NCBI RefSeq assembly: GCF_004353925.1
Contig: NZ_SMOK01000025.1
Location: forward strand, 23,825 to 87,824
Reading direction: 5' to 3'
DNA from: Pseudomonas sp. H9
GTDB taxonomy: Bacteria > Pseudomonadota > Gammaproteobacteria > Pseudomonadales > Pseudomonadaceae
Length of the DNA stretch: 64,000 bases
The number at the start of each line of letters is the position of its first letter. The stretch's first letter is position 1. This document shows, piece after piece, positions 60,663 through 64,000 of the stretch. Made by a program: the position numbers and the translations under genes. The notes beneath the pieces are model-generated. The model saw nothing but the letters and a program-made list of their open reading frames with translations, was not told the origin of the DNA and made no database searches.

Positions 60663-61520
60663 ATGAGCGAACGTCCCGAAGAGCCGAACAAGGCCTCTGA
60701 CGCCGAAAGCCTGCTACCGATCGATGAGCATGTTGAAGAAGGGCATGACGCCGAAGGCCGCAAGGTTCGTCATCGCGGCATCTATTTGTTGCCCAACCTG
60801 TTCACCACCGCGAACCTGTTCGCCGGTTTCTATTCCATCATCAACTCCATGAGTGCCCAGGCTGCCCTGAGCGCTGGTGACCCGCGTGAAGCGAGCAAGT
60901 ATTTCGCTTTTGCCGCAATCGCCATTTTCGTTGCCATGGTGCTCGACGGCCTCGATGGCCGGGTAGCGCGCATGACCAATACCCAGAGCGCTTTCGGTGC
61001 TGAGTATGACTCGCTGTCGGACATGGTCGCTTTTGGTGTAGCGCCTGCATTGCTGGCGTTCGGTTGGGCCCTGGGTGACATGGGTAAAGTCGGCTGGATG
61101 GTCGCCTTCATTTATGTCGCAGGTGCAGCATTGCGTCTGGCTCGCTTCAACACCCAGGTCGGTAAGGCTGACAAACGTTACTTCATTGGCCTGGCCAGCC
61201 CGGCGGCGGCGGGCGTGGTAGCCGGCACCGTCTGGGCCTTCAGTGACTACGGTATCCAGGGCTCCAAGCTGTCGTTCCTGGTCGCACTGCTGGTGGCCGC
61301 TGCGGGTATGCTGATGGTCAGCAACATCAAGTACAACAGCTTCAAGGAACTGGACCTCAAGGGGCGTGTACCTTTCGTAGCGATCCTGGCCGTAGTACTG
61401 GTGTTCGCAGTAGTCTTTAGTGATCCACCGCGCATTCTGCTGCTGGTGTTCCTCGGCTACGCGGCCTCCGGCCCGGTGCAGTACTTGCTGCGCATCCGCC
61501 GGCGGAAAAATATCGAGTGA
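60663..61520 (+). CDS. pssA: CDP-diacylglycerol-serine O-phosphatidyltransferase
   Basis: This 285-residue membrane enzyme has about six to eight helices. The CDP-alcohol phosphotransferase motif DGx2ARx8Gx3Dx3D is present as DGRVARMTNTQSAFGAEYDS followed by LSD, near residues 98-120. It makes phosphatidylserine, the precursor of phosphatidylethanolamine, at the inner membrane. The N-terminal 40 residues are hydrophilic. It is monocistronic, between the ilvC terminator and msrP. Confidence 0.95.
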   Translation: MSERPEEPNKASDAESLLPIDEHVEEGHDAEGRKVRHRGIYLLPNLFTTANLFAGFYSIINSMSAQAALSAGDPREASKYFAFAAIAIFVAMVLDGLDGRVARMTNTQSAFGAEYDSLSDMVAFGVAPALLAFGWALGDMGKVGWMVAFIYVAGAALRLARFNTQVGKADKRYFIGLASPAAAGVVAGTVWAFSDYGIQGSKLSFLVALLVAAAGMLMVSNIKYNSFKELDLKGRVPFVAILAVVLVFAVVFSDPPRILLLVFLGYAASGPVQYLLRIRRRKNIE

Positions 61521-61583
61521 TGTAATTTCGCTCGGGCTCCGTAGTCTACTGGTGCATCAGTCTTCCAGTTCTACGGAGCCTCC

Positions 61584-62597
61584 ATGCTTATCAAGCTGTC
61601 CAAAGCGTCCGATTGCAAAGAATCGGAAGTCACGCCCGAATCCTTCTACTTTTCTCGTCGTGCCATTCTCGGTGGATCGCTGGCTGCTCTGGCGGCTACT
61701 GCGTTGCCGCGCCTGGTGGAGGCTGCCGAGGTTTCGCGCTACGCCGACGTCGAGGCGGGCAGGGCGCCCGGCTGGTTCAGTGAAAAACTTGGCGCAACGC
61801 AATGGCAAGCTGTCACCGCGCCGGGTGAGGCGATTACCCCCTTCAAAGATGCCACGCACTACAACAACTTCTATGAGTTCGGCGCGGACAAGGGTGACCC
61901 GGCTGCCAATGCGGGTAGCCTGAAAACCGAGCCGTGGACGGTTGTTGTCGATGGTGAGGTGGGTAAGCCCGGGCGCTATGCGCTTGAAGACTTCATGAAA
62001 CCCTACCAGCTTGAGGAGCGAATCTACCGTCTGCGCTGTGTCGAGGCGTGGTCGATGGTTATCCCTTGGCTCGGCTTTCCGATTTCGGCGTTGCTCAAAC
62101 AGGTTGAGCCAACCGCCAAGGCGCGTTTTATCCGCTTCGAAACGCTGCAAGACCCAAAAACAATGCCCGGCCAGCGCTCCAATTTTGCCTTGATCGACTG
62201 GCCTTATGTGGAAGGTCTGCGCATGGATGAGGCGATGAACCCGTTGGCGATCCTGGCGGTGGGCATGTATGGACGCGAGTTGCCGAACCAAAATGGCGCG
62301 CCGTTGCGCTTGGTGGTGCCGTGGAAGTACGGTTTCAAGAGCATCAAGTCGATTGTGCGTATCAGTCTGGTTGAACAACAGCCTCGTACTACCTGGCAGG
62401 CTATAGCACCGGAAGAGTACGGCTTCTATGCCAACGTCAATCCTGAGGTTGATCACCCACGGTGGACGCAGGCACGGGAGCGCCGCCTGCCCAGTGGACT
62501 GTTCAGCCCCAATGTGCGTCCCACTCAGATGTTCAACGGTTACGCTGAAGAAGTGGCGGGGCTTTATAGCGGGCTTGATCTGCGGAAGAACTATTGA
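61584..62597 (+). CDS. msrP: MsrP, periplasmic methionine sulfoxide reductase, molybdopterin subunit
   Basis: The 337-residue protein (formerly YedY) has a twin-arginine signal (FSRRAILGGSLAALAATAL, residues 28-46). The molybdenum-ligating residue is Cys152 in YRLRCVEAWSM. It repairs oxidised methionines of envelope proteins using electrons from the quinone pool passed by MsrQ. The next gene, msrQ, starts on the stop codon (TGATG). Confidence 0.97.
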   Translation: MLIKLSKASDCKESEVTPESFYFSRRAILGGSLAALAATALPRLVEAAEVSRYADVEAGRAPGWFSEKLGATQWQAVTAPGEAITPFKDATHYNNFYEFGADKGDPAANAGSLKTEPWTVVVDGEVGKPGRYALEDFMKPYQLEERIYRLRCVEAWSMVIPWLGFPISALLKQVEPTAKARFIRFETLQDPKTMPGQRSNFALIDWPYVEGLRMDEAMNPLAILAVGMYGRELPNQNGAPLRLVVPWKYGFKSIKSIVRISLVEQQPRTTWQAIAPEEYGFYANVNPEVDHPRWTQARERRLPSGLFSPNVRPTQMFNGYAEEVAGLYSGLDLRKNY

Positions 62598-63217
62598 TGC
62601 GCTATCCACTGTTTCGCCTTGCCATCTTTATTCTGGCTAGCGTCTGGCCGCTGTGGTGGTTGTACGAAGCGGCCATGAACGCGCTTGGGCCAGATCCGGG
62701 CAAGATCCTCGTCGACCGGCTGGGGTTGGGGGCGCTGATCTTTCTTCTTATTACCCTGAGTATGACGCCGCTCCAGCGCCTGACCGGTTGGGCGGGTTGG
62801 ATAGTCTCGCGGCGTCAGCTGGGGCTGTGGTGTTTTGCTTATATAGTGCTGCACATGACATCGTACATGGTGTTTGTCCTGGGGTTGGACTGGGGGCAGT
62901 TGGGGGTTGAACTCAGCAAGCGGCCCTACATTATTGTGGGGGCGTTGGGCTTTATTGGATTGCTGGCCTTAGCTGTAACCTCTAATCGCTACAGTCAGCG
63001 GCGTTTAGGCGTGCGGTGGAAAAAATTGCACAAGCTGATCTATGTGATTCTTGCTTTGGGTTTGTTGCACTTTCTCTGGGTTGTGCGCGCCGACCTGAAA
63101 GAGTGGGCTATCTATGCGGCCATTGGCGCATTTCTGCTGGCGTTGCGTATCCCCTTGTTCGCGCAGCGAATACCACGCTTGGCGAGTCGAAAAGCAACTT
63201 CTGCATCAAAAGCCTGA
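62597..63217 (+). CDS. msrQ: MsrQ, haem-binding membrane partner of MsrP
   Basis: The 206-residue protein (formerly YedZ) has six predicted helices and a ferric-reductase-like fold. Conserved His are visible in AYIVLHMTSYMVF near 90, KKLHKLIYVIL near 150 and GLLHFLWVVRAD near 162. I use the ATG at 62597; the preceding TTG gives one more residue. It delivers electrons to MsrP. It is the last gene before the rRNA operon. Confidence 0.96.
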   Translation: MRYPLFRLAIFILASVWPLWWLYEAAMNALGPDPGKILVDRLGLGALIFLLITLSMTPLQRLTGWAGWIVSRRQLGLWCFAYIVLHMTSYMVFVLGLDWGQLGVELSKRPYIIVGALGFIGLLALAVTSNRYSQRRLGVRWKKLHKLIYVILALGLLHFLWVVRADLKEWAIYAAIGAFLLALRIPLFAQRIPRLASRKATSASKA

Positions 63218-63225
63218 ATTAGTGC

Positions 63226-63253
63226 TTGACGTGCGATTTAATCTCTCTATAAT
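63226..63253 (+). promoter_or_regulatory. rRNA operon promoter 1 (distal)
   Basis: TTGACG, 16 bp, TATAAT, about 460 bp before 16S. The first of three tandem promoters. Confidence 0.85.
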
Positions 63254-63369
63254 TCGCCCCACTTCCGGCGCAGTCGGAACGGAAAACTCCTTGAGATTCA
63301 ATGAGTTAGATGTTCCAGGTGGTACCGGAAGGGCTTCGATCGAAAGATCGGCAGCGGTGAAAAAGGTGG

Positions 63370-63397
63370 TTGACAGCGAATTGAAACGCTGTAGAAT
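63370..63397 (+). promoter_or_regulatory. rRNA operon promoter 2
   Basis: TTGACA, 16 bp, TAGAAT; it resembles promoter 3 in both boxes and spacing. Confidence 0.85.
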
Positions 63398-63479
63398 TCG
63401 CCTCCCGCTGACGAGAGATCGCAGCGAGTTAAGCGGTTGAAGTTGAAAGAGAAATTCTGGAAAACTTCAAAATAAACGC

Positions 63480-63507
63480 TTGACACACTCTGGGGAAAGC
63501 GTAGAAT
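63480..63507 (+). promoter_or_regulatory. rRNA operon promoter 3 (proximal)
   Basis: TTGACA, 16 bp, TAGAAT followed by a GC-rich discriminator GCGCGCC, typical of stringently controlled rRNA promoters. The 63254-63713 stretch holds only promoters and leader. Confidence 0.9.
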
Positions 63508-63543
63508 GCGCGCCTCGGTTGAAGCGAAAGGCTTCAGCCAAAC

Positions 63544-63555
63544 GCTCTTTAACAA
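63544..63555 (+). promoter_or_regulatory. boxA antitermination site of the rRNA leader
   Basis: GCTCTTTAACAA matches the rRNA boxA used by the Nus factors; nusA is encoded in this same window. Confidence 0.85.
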
Positions 63556-63713
63556 TCGAATCAAGCAATTCGTGTGGGTGCTTGTGACTCAGACTGATAG
63601 TCAAAAAGATTATCAGCATCACAAGTGACTACACGGAAATCGAAAGATTTCAAATTTAGTCATTTGAGATTGCTGAGCCAAGTTTAGGGTTTTCTCAAAA
63701 CCCAAGCAGTATT

Positions 63714-64000
63714 GAACTGAAGAGTTTGATCATGGCTCAGATTGAACGCTGGCGGCAGGCCTAACACATGCAAGTCGAGCGGATGAGAAGAGCTTGCTCT
63801 TTGATTCAGCGGCGGACGGGTGAGTAATGCCTAGGAATCTGCCTGGTAGTGGGGGACAACGTTTCGAAAGGAACGCTAATACCGCATACGTCCTACGGGA
63901 GAAAGCAGGGGACCTTCGGGCCTTGCGCTATCAGATGAGCCTAGGTCGGATTAGCTAGTTGGTGAGGTAATGGCTCACCAAGGCGACGATCCGTAACTGG
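63714..64000 (+). rRNA. rrs: 16S ribosomal RNA, 5' part (continues beyond window)
   Basis: GAACTGAAGAGTTTGATCAT and GGCTCAGATTGAACGCTGGC mark the 5' end. The variable region 1 and following positions are of Pseudomonas type. Only the first 287 bases are inside the window. Confidence 0.99.

Noticed and set aside
63298..63564. 88-codon frame on the - strand across the rRNA promoters
   Set aside because: The region is fully explained by three promoters and boxA on the opposite strand.

Overview
The window is an ordinary chromosomal segment of a Pseudomonas, most like the P. putida group. The evidence is the 16S rRNA start at the right edge, the gene order, the paired REP repeats with a GGGGCAAGCCCGCTCC core, and the presence of the Pseudomonas regulators CbrA/CbrB, CrcZ and PrrF. 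It is dense, GC-rich and mostly core genome. I see no phage, insertion sequence, integrase, CRISPR array, toxin-antitoxin pair or other defence-like cluster. The interesting content lies in regulatory RNA, promoters and one local repeat expansion.

Region 1 (1-26.1 kb, almost all + strand) holds protein folding (grpE end, dnaK, dnaJ), lysine precursor synthesis (dapB), carbamoyl phosphate synthesis (carA, carB), greA, an unnamed membrane protein, yhbY (- strand), rlmE, ftsH, folP, glmM, tpiA and secG. Then come tRNA-Leu(GAG), initiator tRNA-Met and the conserved translation operon rimP-nusA-infB-rbfA-truB-rpsO-pnp. A sigma-32 type promoter overlaps the grpE stop codon. A terminator-like hairpin lies in the carA leader, and a long bulged stem separates rpsO from pnp.

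Region 2 (26.1-33.6 kb) has a BON-domain periplasmic protein behind a sigma-54-like promoter, a very large AsmA/DUF748-type protein, a RlmI-like methyltransferase, a thiolase and a DUF2236 (MpaB-like) protein. Between the last two, the whole intergenic region is present in three tandem copies of about 217 bp. Each copy carries a REP pair, the end of one gene and the start codon of the next.

Region 3 (33.6-46.6 kb, - strand) has acs, pgi, panC/panB, folK, pcnB, the small RNA CrcZ, cbrB, cbrA and the small overlapping gene usually called cbrX. CbrA senses, CbrB activates sigma-54 transcription of CrcZ, and CrcZ titrates Hfq/Crc to relieve carbon catabolite repression. The promoter, enhancer sites, CA-rich target motifs and terminator of CrcZ are all visible.

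Region 4 (46.6-56.8 kb) has gluQ, dksA, an aminotransferase, sfsA, a Rieske protein, the Fur-controlled small RNA PrrF, a TfoX C-terminal-domain protein, a pentapeptide repeat protein, a phosphotransferase/ATPase fusion, mrcB (PBP1B) with its activator lipoprotein lpoP, and yqcC.

Region 5 (56.8-64 kb) has ilvI-ilvH-ilvC (branched-chain amino acids), pssA, the methionine sulfoxide repair pair msrP-msrQ, and an rRNA operon start with three tandem promoters, a boxA and the first 287 bases of 16S rRNA.
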